Shown piece after piece: positions 44,490 through 53,624 of a stretch of DNA of 64,000 bases. The notes under the pieces were generated by a model. That model saw nothing but the letters and a program-made list of their open reading frames with translations. It did not search any database and had not been told where the DNA came from. The first letter of the stretch is position 1; each line of letters opens with the position of its first letter. The position numbers and the translations under genes are program-made. Source of the stretch: Shinella sp. PSBB067 (lineage in GTDB: Bacteria > Pseudomonadota > Alphaproteobacteria > Rhizobiales > Rhizobiaceae). Location of the stretch: positions 1,116,001 to 1,180,000 of the forward strand of contig NZ_CP069303.1 in assembly GCF_016839145.1 (NCBI RefSeq). The letters run 5' to 3'.

Positions 44490-44684
44490 TCAGGATTTCC
44501 CGCCGCCGGCCTGCGCTTCGAGCTTCTTGAGCACGGCCTGCCCCGCGGCGGCCGCCTGGAGCGGATTGGGGAACGGGCCGTTCACCGGATAGGTGACGCC
44601 GCGATAGGTCAGCGCGAAGAAATAGCGCCCCTTGCTGTCCTTCTCCACCGTGACCTTGGAAACCGGGTCCTTGTCTGCCGCCAC
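44490..44684 (-). CDS. Small hypothetical protein (64 aa), GTG start
   Basis: A short soluble protein, V/M-AADKDPVSKVTVEKDSKGRYFFALTYRGVTYPVNGPF, ending in LQAAAAGQAVLKKLEAQAGGGKS. The GTG at 44684 is preceded at good spacing by GGAGGA; starting at the upstream ATG 44762 would add an unlikely His/Ser/Arg-rich leader. No known domain. Codon use matches neighbours. Confidence 0.65.
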   Translation of the reverse strand: MAADKDPVSKVTVEKDSKGRYFFALTYRGVTYPVNGPFPNPLQAAAAGQAVLKKLEAQAGGGKS

Positions 44685-44878
44685 GTCCGTTCCTCCGCAT
44701 GATCGTTTCGTACAGGCCCCATCGGCGGAGCCGAACGCGAAACGGGAATGATGGTGCCGCAAGGCACCGGTTTCGAGCTACAGACGCCTATAGGACAGTC
44801 GGCCGCGTGCGGCAATGGATCGGTGCGGGAGGAACGGGAGGGCACGCCCTGGATGCCCGGCAACGTGACTGCTGATGA

Positions 44879-45082
44879 TCACGAATTCCGGCCACGGTCC
44901 CGCTGCGGGAACGCATATCTGCGCGCCATGCCCAGCGTGGCGACCGCCAGTCGTTCCTCGACCGCGTCGCGTTCGGCGATCATGGTGCGAAGGGCCTCCA
45001 GCGCATCGCCATTGTGAAGCGCGAGAATCTCGACCGCTTCCTCGCGGCCGGCAGGCTGCGTGCGGCGGCCGGACAATGTCAT
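44879..45082 (-). CDS. Small protein (67 aa), second gene of the SOS-box unit
   Basis: A short, highly charged soluble protein starting MTLSGRRTQPAGREEAVEIL, then a helical segment with HNGDALEALRTMIAERDAVEERLAVA and a basic end. I recognise no family. Its ATG (45080-45082) overlaps the stop of the preceding 55-residue gene as ATGA, so it depends on that gene's translation and on the SOS promoter upstream. A DNA-damage role is inferred only from regulation. Confidence 0.65.
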   Translation of the reverse strand: MTLSGRRTQPAGREEAVEILALHNGDALEALRTMIAERDAVEERLAVATLGMARRYAFPQRDRGRNS

Positions 45083-45246
45083 TGCAGTCGAAGCTCCAAC
45101 TGCTTCTTGCTCTTCAGGACATAGAGCGGCTTTGCGACTGCCGCTGCCTTGCGCTGAAGCTCGAGGCGGTTCTGCATTTGCCGCTCCCTCAGGGACCGGC
45201 AGGCTTCCAGGATGGCATTTCCGCGTTCCAGCGTATCGTTCTGCAT
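45079..45246 (-). CDS. Small basic protein (55 aa), first gene of the SOS-box unit
   Basis: The protein begins MQNDTLERGNAILEACRSLR, continues with a basic helical stretch (about 21-35) and ends YVLKSKKQLELRLQ. It is soluble, net basic and mainly helical, compatible with nucleic-acid or protein binding, but no family is recognised. A GGAGGA ribosome site lies eight bases before ATG 45246. The promoter just upstream carries a perfect alphaproteobacterial LexA box. Ends with an ATGA overlap into the next gene. Confidence 0.7.
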   Translation of the reverse strand: MQNDTLERGNAILEACRSLRERQMQNRLELQRKAAAVAKPLYVLKSKKQLELRLQ

Positions 45247-45263
45247 GGTCGCATCCTCCAGAT

Positions 45264-45297
45264 GTTCTCATTATGTTCTTTTTCTGGATGAAGTCAA
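45264..45297 (-). promoter_or_regulatory. Sigma70 promoter with alphaproteobacterial LexA (SOS) box
   Basis: Minus-strand TTGACT (45292-45297) and CATAAT (45270-45275) form a -35/-10 pair with a 16-base spacer. Overlapping the -10 is GTTCTCATTATGTTC on the plus strand (45264-45278), a perfect GTTC-N7-GTTC direct repeat, the LexA site of Alphaproteobacteria. LexA bound here would block RNA polymerase. The start codon is 18 bases further on. Confidence 0.75.
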
Positions 45298-45315
45298 GCG
45301 CCGGGCGGGACAGCT

Positions 45316-45441
45316 TCAAAGCGTGGTGCGAACGAAATGGGACACGCTTCGAACCGTCTCCTGCGTGTAGGAGGCGTGATTTTGCGTGAAATCCCAGGCG
45401 ATCGCGCAGACAAGTGCGAAAATGGCGATGACGTATCTCAT
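45316..45441 (-). CDS. Possible 41-residue membrane peptide
   Basis: The frame encodes MRYVIAIFALVCAIAWDF followed by a polar helical part with TQETVRSVSHFVRTTL. An N-terminal hydrophobic span with a charged C-terminus resembles short single-span peptides common in rhizobia. No clear ribosome site precedes it (GGGGTG very close to the ATG). It lies upstream of the SOS promoter on the same strand. Confidence 0.45.
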   Translation of the reverse strand: MRYVIAIFALVCAIAWDFTQNHASYTQETVRSVSHFVRTTL

Positions 45442-45868
45442 TGGCACCCCGGACGACGAAGGAATGCACTGGTTAGGCGAGTACGAAAGCGCAGGCGGTC
45501 GAAGTGAACGGCGGACTGCGAGGGTATGGTGGGCCTCGCCCCGGACTATGTCTAACGAATTTTAGATTTGCTGCATAAACACTGCGGGGATAGCTAGCGC
45601 GCGGTTAAGGCAGGGGCGGGCGTGTAACGAAATGCGTCACAGGCCGGCGAATGGATCGTTTCGGACCCATGCAGCCGCCTGACGGCGTGAGCTTGCGACC
45701 CTCGCACCGAACGCCCCGCACAAAGGCGGAGCGGCGTTAACAAAGCCGTCACGGGATGGCTAACTCCGCCGGGCCAGGTTATCCAGACGCCCTCAGATCG
45801 CGTGGAACATTTGCCAGATGGAGGGGTTGTTGGATCATGCGGATCAACCGCCGAAAGAGGAGATACAG
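45442..45868. other. Non-coding stretch before the secreted small protein
   Basis: About 430 bases with short spurious frames only. No hairpin, tRNA or clear promoter was recognised; the last 60 bases must contain the promoter and leader of the gene at 45869. Confidence 0.4.
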
Positions 45869-46222
45869 ATGTTTTTGAAACTGGCAACGGTCACGGCTGC
45901 GGCCGCACTTATCAGCTTTTCCGCTTACGCCCAGACCCAAAGCGGCGACACGAATAATACCCAGGGCGGTGAAGCCGATCATTCCGCGGTGAACCAGGAA
46001 GCTGGCGATATGCACCAGGTCTGGTCCGGTGCGTCGGGTGACGTGTTCTTCAGCGATACCAGCACCCGCAAGATGCGCTCGGAAGCCGAATGGCCGGATC
46101 GCTGGTCCAAACTGTCGGACGACCAGCGCGCTGAAATCAAGCGCAACTGCGACGCCGCATCGCAGACCAACCGGGACGAAGCTGAAACCGGTGCCATCTG
46201 CACTTTCGTCGGCAAGAATTGA
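45869..46222 (+). CDS. Secreted small protein (117 aa)
   Basis: Unrecognised exported protein. A signal peptide (MFLKLATVTAAAALISFSAYA) is cleaved probably after AYA; the mature part is acidic and Asn/Gln/Ser-rich at first (QTQSGDTNNTQGGEADHS), then has a segment with SEAEWPDRWSKLSDDQRAEIKRNC and ends with C-T-F-V-G-K-N. Two Cys may form a disulfide. AGAGGAG precedes ATG 45869, and a strong terminator follows, so it is a single-gene unit. Confidence 0.8.
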   Translation: MFLKLATVTAAAALISFSAYAQTQSGDTNNTQGGEADHSAVNQEAGDMHQVWSGASGDVFFSDTSTRKMRSEAEWPDRWSKLSDDQRAEIKRNCDAASQTNRDEAETGAICTFVGKN

Positions 46223-46241
46223 TCCGACCGGTCATGAAAGA

Positions 46242-46271
46242 ACAGCCGCGCCATGTGCGCGGCTGTTTTTC
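46242..46271 (+). terminator. Rho-independent terminator
   Basis: ACAGCCGCG and CGCGGCTGT form a 9-bp stem with a 7-base loop followed by TTTTTCTT, 20 bases past the stop of the secreted small protein. Confidence 0.9.
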
Positions 46272-46475
46272 TTGGCCTGCGCTTTCGCGCAGGCTGCGAG
46301 CACTCGTGCTTGCCGGAATAGAGGGATTGAGGGGATTTCTAAGTCCAAGCTTTATTCGCAAGTTTCGCAGAAATCCCATAGTTATTCCGAAATGCTGGCA
46401 AAGAATTGTACCGACATCTGTTGCCTGGAGGATGGTTTTTCGCAGTAGATCGAACGCGAGTTGAGGGTCTCTTGA

Positions 46476-47135
46476 TCAGACCCAATTCAGGTCTATGTTT
46501 TCAATTTTCTCGGAGATTATGCGCGCGCGGAGTACCGCTGTCTTCTCTTGCAGATCGTCGGAAAAGCGCTCGTGGGTCTCCACAAACATGAAGCCGACTC
46601 GTCTATGGCATCCCGCATTAAGGATCGCTTCAAGACACTCAATCTCGGCACCTTCTATATCCATCTTGATGGCGGCGATCCGTCCTTCGATCTGTTCAAT
46701 GAATTCGACTATATCCATTACCTCGACGTCGAATGTGCTCCCGCCAGTATGTTCGTGAGTGAGCAGCAATGAAGATGACTGCGTCTTGATAAGGTCGTCC
46801 ACGTCCGGTCGTTGATGGAATGTAGCAATGCGGGCGCGGCCGCCGATGGCCTTTGGAACGACCGTAACATTGCTGTCGCCTTTCGTCCGCCGTTCAAGGA
46901 CGGCGCGTGCCACGGGATCTGGTTCGAAGGCGATTACCTTCATGCCGTGTCGGCGTGCCGCAAGCGTGACGTCCCCGATATTTGCTCCAAGGTCAATAAA
47001 AATGCTTCCTTTCGGGTAGCGATATAGTGCTTGATGAAATCTGTGTTCTGCCAAGCGAAAGTTGGAAATGCGTTTTTTCCGGCGTCTGTATAGATACCAG
47101 CGCACCATAAATTCTGTGGGGCCCTCTTCGAGCAT
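46476..47135 (-). CDS. FkbM family methyltransferase
   Basis: A 219-residue SAM-dependent O-methyltransferase. The SAM motif is SIFIDLGANIGDVTLAARRHG, followed by VIAFEPDP; the later IAAIKMDIEGAEIECLEA is the FkbM hallmark. Such enzymes often methylate sugars of surface polysaccharides, which fits the adjoining glycosyltransferase five bases upstream. Base composition is visibly lower in G+C than the flanking genes and codons such as ATA and AGA are frequent, indicating acquisition by transfer. Confidence 0.88.
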   Translation of the reverse strand: MLEEGPTEFMVRWYLYRRRKKRISNFRLAEHRFHQALYRYPKGSIFIDLGANIGDVTLAARRHGMKVIAFEPDPVARAVLERRTKGDSNVTVVPKAIGGRARIATFHQRPDVDDLIKTQSSSLLLTHEHTGGSTFDVEVMDIVEFIEQIEGRIAAIKMDIEGAEIECLEAILNAGCHRRVGFMFVETHERFSDDLQEKTAVLRARIISEKIENIDLNWV

Positions 47136-47140
47136 TGCCG

Positions 47141-47962
47141 CTATATCCTCAAAATTTCATCCAGAGGCGATCCCGGCATGATATTGTCGGGGAAGCCTCC
47201 GGAGGCGCACAAATGTATCGCCTTCGACCTTGGTGTGAGCATATCTCTAAGCGAGAGTTCGGGATCATTCAATAGTAACCGATGATTTCCCGGTCTATAG
47301 AAGTAAAAGATATCAGGCGCGGCGACGTGCCGTGTCAGGCCGAGCTTCTTGATGAAGTAGGTTAATGCGATCGGGCCGATAACTCCCCATACCTGCCTGG
47401 TGACGGGAACAGGAAAACCAAATTTCTTTCTGAGCCTTCGCTTTCTGATTCTCGCAGGAGTGAGCCAGGGAGGGATGAAATGGCGGTCTTCCGTGGCACG
47501 CAACATCTCTTCTAGGAGTTCAGAACCAACGGGAATTTTCAGAACGGCTCCGTTCACGAGCCCATCGATTGTGAAGTCATTCTCAATCTCTTCTATACTC
47601 CAGGCGTGGGAAGAGTCCCATCCGAAGATGTATTCTTTGTCATGAAATGGCGCCAAGGCGAAAACATCACAATCGGCATAAATGCCCATTCCATTTGCTA
47701 AAATACGTATTCGATATATGTCGGAAGCCAACGCTAAACTTCCAGTCTTCTTATGTGCTACGATCTCCTCTCTCTTCATGAGGAGATTTGCGTCGAACAA
47801 ATCTACCCCGGAAGGAGAATCTACAACTTCATCGAAGCAATGAAGTAAAACCTTGTGTCCATGCCTCATAAACGATCTTAGGCATGCTGCATGTACCGAG
47901 CCCATTTCACGGCCTATCCAGATGCAGTTTATAACTGGCAAATTGAAGCTGGTCGCGCTCAT
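47141..47962 (-). CDS. DXD-type sugar glycosyltransferase
   Basis: A 273-residue glycosyltransferase of the Gly_transf_sug/capsular synthesis type. The N-terminus (NLPVINCIWIG) and the region ASDIYRIRILANGMGIYADCDVFAL (about 79-103) show the sugar-nucleotide-binding S/A-D-xx-R and D-x-D pattern. Later GAVLKIPVGS and IHLCASGGFPD complete the fold. Donor and acceptor are unknown. It forms a two-gene unit with the FkbM methyltransferase and shares its low G+C. Confidence 0.85.
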   Translation of the reverse strand: MSATSFNLPVINCIWIGREMGSVHAACLRSFMRHGHKVLLHCFDEVVDSPSGVDLFDANLLMKREEIVAHKKTGSLALASDIYRIRILANGMGIYADCDVFALAPFHDKEYIFGWDSSHAWSIEEIENDFTIDGLVNGAVLKIPVGSELLEEMLRATEDRHFIPPWLTPARIRKRRLRKKFGFPVPVTRQVWGVIGPIALTYFIKKLGLTRHVAAPDIFYFYRPGNHRLLLNDPELSLRDMLTPRSKAIHLCASGGFPDNIMPGSPLDEILRI

Positions 47963-48494
47963 CTATTCTTAAACTCCTTCCTTTTCTCGGTCGAGCTATC
48001 CGAAATTAGCATGCGGAAATCAACAAGAATCGGAAGAGCGCCAACCCCCTGACGTGAGGCGCCGCAGGGACAGAAGATCGGCTTTATGAATACGATCAAT
48101 CGATATGCGATGGTCGGAGGATATGCCGCCGGCGCGGCAAAGGACGCGCAGGCGCAGAACATGACGGTCAGGAAAATCTAGTTTCTGAACGGCGAAGACT
48201 TGGTTTACGAGTGCGCCCACCTTTCATGGCTGTTTTCAATTGCATTGAACGATTGGAGTTCGACGACGATCTCAAATCGCTTAGCGCAGGGATCAATGTC
48301 ATCGAAAAAAAACTTCATGATGCGGCCGTGCTCTTCGAATTTGCCAAGCGGGCAATCGATTCGACGACACGAAAAGCAAAAAGCCCGGTTGCCTGGGCTT
48401 TCTGAAACGTGTCTGGTGTTGCCCAGAATGTTGCCCGAAGGCCGGATTTTCCGGCTTTCAGGCATCGCATGCGCACCTAACTAATTGAAAAGAT
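47963..48494. other. Gene-poor region between the low-GC pair and tRNA-Thr
   Basis: About 530 bases. It has short open frames only: a 31-codon frame at 48086-48181 and a 59-codon frame from ATG 48226 to 48405 that looks protein-like (ERLEFDDDLKSL) but lacks a ribosome site. A terminator-like hairpin (AAAGCCC/GGGCTTT, 48380-48401) and a second short hairpin near 48438-48458 follow. Best read as remnants at the edge of an acquired segment. Confidence 0.4.
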
Positions 48495-48570
<76 letters not shown>

Positions 48571-48622
48571 ACTCCGCGAGGGAGTTAGCATATTCTCCGC
48601 CGCTGTAAAGCAAAAAGGCCGG

Positions 48623-49570
48623 TCAGATCGACCAGTTGCCGTCGGAAGCGGCCCTCGGCACGATTTCCTGGCAGCGCTGCATGGAGTGCGGCAGGTTCTC
48701 CGCAAGGTGGTCGAGGAGGGCGCGCACGGCCGGCAGCATGCCGTGGCGCGAGGTGAAGACGGCGTGCACGGCAGACTCCGCGCTCGTCCATTCCGGCAGC
48801 ACCGGCGTCAGCACGCCGGTGCGGAACCCGCGCTCGACGATCATGTCCGGCAGCAGGCCGAGGCCGACCCCTTCGATCGTCGCCCGCTCCAGCACGCTGA
48901 AATCCGAGCAGGCGAGCACGGGCGAGTGGGCGACGTCGCGCATCTCGCCATCGGCGTGGAAAAGCGTCCAGATGGCGCGCGGCGTGTTTTCCTGCATGGA
49001 GAGGGTGGGCACGCGGGCGATGTCGTCAAGGCCGATGGGCCCGTGACGCTCCAGGAAGCGCGGGCTTGCCGCGAGGTAGCGCCGCGTGTCGCCGAACCGG
49101 CGCACGATCAGCGACTGGTCTGTATCGTAGGTGTCGCGCACGCGCAGCGCGACGTCGATCCGCTCCTCGATGAGATCCACCGGCCGCCCGGTGGTGAGGA
49201 TGGACAGGCGCACCCGCGGATAGCGCTTCATGAAGCCGGGAAGGATGTCGGCCACGAGAGGCGCAAAGCCTGGCGGCATCGACATGCGCACGGTCCCCGC
49301 CGGCTCGGCCTTGGCGACGGCCACCACGGCCTCGGCGGCCTCCACGCCGGAGAGCACCGCCTCGCAGCGCTCGTAGAAGGATTGGCCGATGTCGGTGACG
49401 GCGAGCTTGCGGGTGGACCGCTCGATCAGCCGCACGCCGAGCTGCTCCTCCAGCGCCGCGATGCGCTTGCTGATCTTCGATTTCGGCACCGAAAGCGCAT
49501 TGGCGGCCGCGGTGAAGCCCTTGTGCCGCACCACGGCGGCGTAAAGCGCGAGATCGTTCAGGTCCTGCAT
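48623..49570 (-). CDS. LysR family transcriptional regulator
   Basis: A 315-residue LysR regulator: winged helix at 1-60 (NDLALYAAVVRHKGFTAAANALSVPKSKISKRIAALEEQLG) and a periplasmic-binding-like effector domain (about 90-295). It belongs to the branch with VPKSKISKRI, in which many members respond to quinones or electrophiles. It is divergent from the azoreductase gene, which it probably activates. Confidence 0.92.
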   Translation of the reverse strand: MQDLNDLALYAAVVRHKGFTAAANALSVPKSKISKRIAALEEQLGVRLIERSTRKLAVTDIGQSFYERCEAVLSGVEAAEAVVAVAKAEPAGTVRMSMPPGFAPLVADILPGFMKRYPRVRLSILTTGRPVDLIEERIDVALRVRDTYDTDQSLIVRRFGDTRRYLAASPRFLERHGPIGLDDIARVPTLSMQENTPRAIWTLFHADGEMRDVAHSPVLACSDFSVLERATIEGVGLGLLPDMIVERGFRTGVLTPVLPEWTSAESAVHAVFTSRHGMLPAVRALLDHLAENLPHSMQRCQEIVPRAASDGNWSI

Positions 49571-49601
49571 GGCGTCATCTCCAGTGGTCGCCCGATTTAT
49601 T

Positions 49602-49617
49602 GTTTCTCATTTGAAAC
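49602..49617. promoter_or_regulatory. Candidate LysR-binding inverted repeat
   Basis: GTTTCTCATTTGAAAC is a 5-6-5 inverted repeat in the divergent LysR/azoR gap, 32 bases from the LysR start. Size and AT-rich centre resemble a T-N11-A LysR box, and the position suits both autoregulation and control of azoR. Confidence 0.55.
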
Positions 49618-49701
49618 GGTCAATTGGATTTTTGCCGTCTAATCATGCGATTGTTTTCGGAACATATGTCCTGCACCCCATTTCAACAAAGGTGCTGCCC
49701 C

Positions 49702-50325
49702 ATGAACGTCCTCCATATCGATTCCGGCATTCTCGGAGACCATTCCGTATCCCGCCGCCTGACGGCCGCCGTCGTCGCCCAGATCAAGGCTGAACAGCCC
49801 GCCGCCGTCGTCACCTATCGCGACCTCGTCGCCAGCCCGCTGCCGCATCTTTCCGGCGCCCACCTGATGGCCGCGAATGCCAGGCCGGAAGAGATCGACG
49901 CCCAGATCGCGTCGGATGTCGAGGACAGCAAGACCGTGCTGGAGGAGTTCCTCGCCGCCGATACCGTCGTCCTCGGCGCCCCCATGTACAATTTCTCCCT
50001 GCCGAGCCAGCTCAAGGCCTGGATCGACCGCATCGCCGTCGCCGGCAAGACGTTCCGCTACACGGCGGAAGGTCCTGAAGGCCTTGCCAACGGCAAGAAG
50101 GTCGTCATCGTTTCCACCCGCGGCGGTCACTACAGCGCCGGCCCGGCGGCGGTGATGGATCACCAGGAAAGCTACCTGAAGGCCGTGCTCGGCTTCATCG
50201 GCATCACGGATGTCGAGATCGTCCGCGCGGAGGGCCTGAACCTCAGCGCCGATTCGAAGATCGAGGCCATTTCCGAGGCCGAGCGCATCATTTCCGACCG
50301 CGGCGGCCTGAAGATCGCCAGCTAA
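49702..50325 (+). CDS. azoR: FMN-dependent NADH-azoreductase
   Basis: Flavodoxin-like quinone/azo reductase, 207 residues. It begins MNVLHIDSGILGDHSVSRRL, with the FMN-contacting VLGAPMYNFSLPSQLKAWID and the STRGGHYSAG loop. Physiological role is usually two-electron reduction of quinones. Regulated presumably by the adjacent divergent LysR. ATG at 49702. Confidence 0.93.
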   Translation: MNVLHIDSGILGDHSVSRRLTAAVVAQIKAEQPAAVVTYRDLVASPLPHLSGAHLMAANARPEEIDAQIASDVEDSKTVLEEFLAADTVVLGAPMYNFSLPSQLKAWIDRIAVAGKTFRYTAEGPEGLANGKKVVIVSTRGGHYSAGPAAVMDHQESYLKAVLGFIGITDVEIVRAEGLNLSADSKIEAISEAERIISDRGGLKIAS

Positions 50326-50346
50326 CGATCCTTCCCGGATTGAAAG

Positions 50347-50371
50347 GCCCGCCGGAAACGGCGGGCTTTTT
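50347..50371 (+). terminator. Terminator of azoR
   Basis: GCCCGCCG-GAAA-CGGCGGGC, an 8-bp perfect stem with a tetraloop, followed by TTTTT. Confidence 0.92.
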
Positions 50372-50389
50372 GTGTTTTCACGCAGGCAT

Positions 50390-51265
50390 TCAGCCGAACA
50401 GGTGCCGATGCGTTGCATAGAGCGCGATGGCGGCGGCGTTCGAGACGTTGAGCGACTTGATTGCGCCGGGCATGTCGAGACGGGCAAGGGCCTTGCAGGT
50501 GGCGCGCGTCTTCTGCCGCAGCCCCTTGCCCTCCGAGCCCATGACGAGCGCGATGCGCTGGCCGGAAAGCGTGCCTTCCAGCGGCGCCGGGCCTTCCGAA
50601 TCCAGGCCGACCGTCAGGAAGCCGAGCTTGTGCAGTTCCTCCAGCGCGTCCGACAGGTTGGTGATCTGGATATAGGGAATGAGCTCCAGCGCGCCGGAGG
50701 CCGTCTTGGCCAGCACGCCCGATTCGGTTGGCGAGTGGCGCTGCGTGGTGATGACGGCGCCGGCGTTGAAGGCGACGGCCGAGCGCATGATGGCGCCCAC
50801 ATTGTGCGGGTCGGTGACCTGGTCGAGGACGAGGAGCAGGCGCGAGTCCTTCAGCGCCTCGAGGCGCCGCACCGGCAGCGGGCGCGTTTCCAGCATCACG
50901 CCCTGGTGGATCGCCTCCGGCCCCAGCACCTTGTCGAGATCGGACGGAAGCACGGTCTCGACCGGATAGGGCAGGGTCGAAGGGTCCGGCAGCTCCAGCC
51001 GCTGGGCGGCATTCTGGCTGACGGAGAGCTTGACGATCCGCCGCTCGGGATTGTCGAGCGCCGCGCGCACCGTGTGCAGGCCGTAGAGATAGACCTGGTC
51101 GGGCGCGACGGCCGGCGCCTTCCAGCCCTCCGCCTGCTTGCGGCGGCGGTCATCCTTGGGTGTCGGGATCTCGCCGCGCTCGCGCCGCTGGTCGCGGTGC
51201 GCCCGGCGGAGTTTGGCATAGTGGGTGTCTTTTGCGGACTTGCCGCCGGTATCGTCCTTGCTCAT
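50390..51265 (-). CDS. rlmB: 23S rRNA (guanosine 2'-O) methyltransferase, RlmB/TrmH family
   Basis: SPOUT-class 2'-O-methyltransferase of 291 residues. An N-terminal basic extension (HYAKLRRAHRDQRRERGEI) precedes the substrate-binding domain (VYLYGLHTVRAALDNPERRI) and the SPOUT core with LVLDQVTDPHNVGAIMRSA, LVMGSEGKGLRQKTR and SLNVSNAAAIALY, the trefoil-knot SAM site. RlmB methylates G2251 (E. coli numbering); a tRNA substrate cannot be fully excluded. ATG at 51265. Confidence 0.92.
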   Translation of the reverse strand: MSKDDTGGKSAKDTHYAKLRRAHRDQRRERGEIPTPKDDRRRKQAEGWKAPAVAPDQVYLYGLHTVRAALDNPERRIVKLSVSQNAAQRLELPDPSTLPYPVETVLPSDLDKVLGPEAIHQGVMLETRPLPVRRLEALKDSRLLLVLDQVTDPHNVGAIMRSAVAFNAGAVITTQRHSPTESGVLAKTASGALELIPYIQITNLSDALEELHKLGFLTVGLDSEGPAPLEGTLSGQRIALVMGSEGKGLRQKTRATCKALARLDMPGAIKSLNVSNAAAIALYATHRHLFG

Positions 51266-51280
51266 GCGGCCTCTATAAAG

Positions 51281-51320
51281 CATGTCGCGCAAAAGTGTGC
51301 AGCGTTTTGCACGACGCATG
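51281..51320. repeat. Core fragment of the family A repeat
   Basis: CATGTCGCGCAAAAGTGTGC continuing AGCGTTTTGCACGACGCATG: a 40-bp imperfect palindrome that shares AAAAGTGTGCAGCG and GTTTTGC with the copies at 4891-4992 and 62572-62627. It lies in the leader region of rlmB. Confidence 0.65.
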
Positions 51321-51523
51321 AAAAATCCGGCGCCCGGGGAAGAGGGCAGCGCCAATGGCCGCTCCGGGCACAGGCGTGGGGACGGCGGAAATTTTCGCAA
51401 TTTTTTCCGGGACGTCGTGTTGACAGGATGAATTGTGCCCGTCATATACCGCGCCAGATCGAAGGCGCCGCCGCAAGGCACTGCCGAACGGTCGACACTG
51501 GTCGCTTGATCCCGACGGAATAT

Positions 51524-51608
51524 GGAGGGATGCCCGAGTGGTTAAAGGGGACGGACTGTAAATCCGTTGGCTCAGCCTACGTTGGTTCAAATCCAACTCC
51601 CTCCACCA
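51524..51608 (+). tRNA. tRNA-Tyr (anticodon GTA)
   Basis: Class II tRNA of 85 bases with a long variable arm. Acceptor GGAGGGA pairs with TCCCTCC; anticodon loop CTGTAAA gives GTA; CCA encoded at 51606-51608. First of a Tyr-Gly-tuf series. Confidence 0.96.
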
Positions 51609-51633
51609 TTCCGTTGCTTCGGATCATGACCCC

Positions 51634-51707
51634 GCGGGTATAGCTCAATGGTAGAGCAGCAGCCTTCCAAGCTGAATACGCGGGTTCGATTCCCGCTACC
51701 CGCTCCA
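51634..51707 (+). tRNA. tRNA-Gly (anticodon TCC)
   Basis: 74-base tRNA with acceptor GCGGGTA/TACCCGC, anticodon loop CTTCCAA giving TCC, T-arm GGGTTCGATTCCC, encoded CCA. Lies between tRNA-Tyr and tuf, as in the E. coli tufB operon. Confidence 0.96.
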
Positions 51708-51926
51708 CTTTCCGCCTTCAAGCAGAGAATCAGCAGCCCGCCATAAGGCTTTGCCTTGAAAAAGCGATTCCGCATCACGATTTAGAGTAAATCTGGCCTG
51801 CCTCAGCCCGTTTCCGGCGGATTTCCCCCATGCATTTAACGCTTGCGCATTCGTTGCGAAAGCCTTAAACGCCTGCCAAACCGGAAGGGCCGGTTAGCCC
51901 AACTTTCGATCAGTAGGAAAGAAGAC

Positions 51927-53102
<1,176 letters not shown>

Positions 53103-53343
53103 CGATCGGAGAGGATGCCGTAAGCCTGCCGACGGCATTGAAGATGTGCAAATGGCGCGCACGCGCGATTTGCACGCGGCGCCGGCATCGTCGCTTCGAT
53201 CGTCGAGTAACGATCGGAGAGGATGCCGTAAGCCTGCCGACGGCATTGAGGATGTGCAAATGGCGCGCACGCGCGATTTGCACGCGGCGCCGGCATCGTC
53301 GCCTCGATCGTCGAGCAATTTCGGGTCTCCGACCTGATGAAAG

Positions 53344-53375
53344 AAGCCCCGCGGGAGACCGCGGGGCTTTTCTTG
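53344..53375 (+). terminator. Terminator of tuf
   Basis: AAGCCCCGCGG-GAGA-CCGCGGGGCTT, an 11-bp perfect stem followed by TTCTTG. It comes after the tandem repeat, so the tuf transcript would include the repeat copies. Confidence 0.93.
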
Positions 53376-53624
53376 TTTCCGGCTGCTTGGAAACGGCTGT
53401 CTTTTTTAGGCAGCGGACATAACTCGCCAGTTCTCGGGATGGAGCCGGCGGGCGATGAGGGGTAGATTCGCCGGGTCGCTTGAAGCGGCTTGGCCGGATT
53501 GCGTTGCGCTCCGGCGCGGCGCCTGCGGATCCTCGCGATCTGTTGTTTTGGGGGCGCATTTGCGTGTGGCGGGCACGGACCATGCCGCGCGCATCACGGT
53601 AACAACGAAACAGGCCGTTGCTCC

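Noticed and set aside
46242..46476. Attachment-site repeat (attL/attR) of an integrated element at tRNA-Thr
   Set aside because: I found no second copy of the tRNA 3' end in the window, so an intact integrated element cannot be shown.
48226..48405. A 59-codon frame near tRNA-Thr
   Set aside because: The amino-acid pattern is protein-like, but there is no ribosome site and the frame ends inside a terminator-like hairpin; kept only as a possible gene remnant.
53138..53422. Apparent repeat protein reading through the tuf tandem repeats
   Set aside because: The frame stays open only because the 108-bp period is a multiple of three; no start signal, and the sequence derives from tuf coding end plus spacer.
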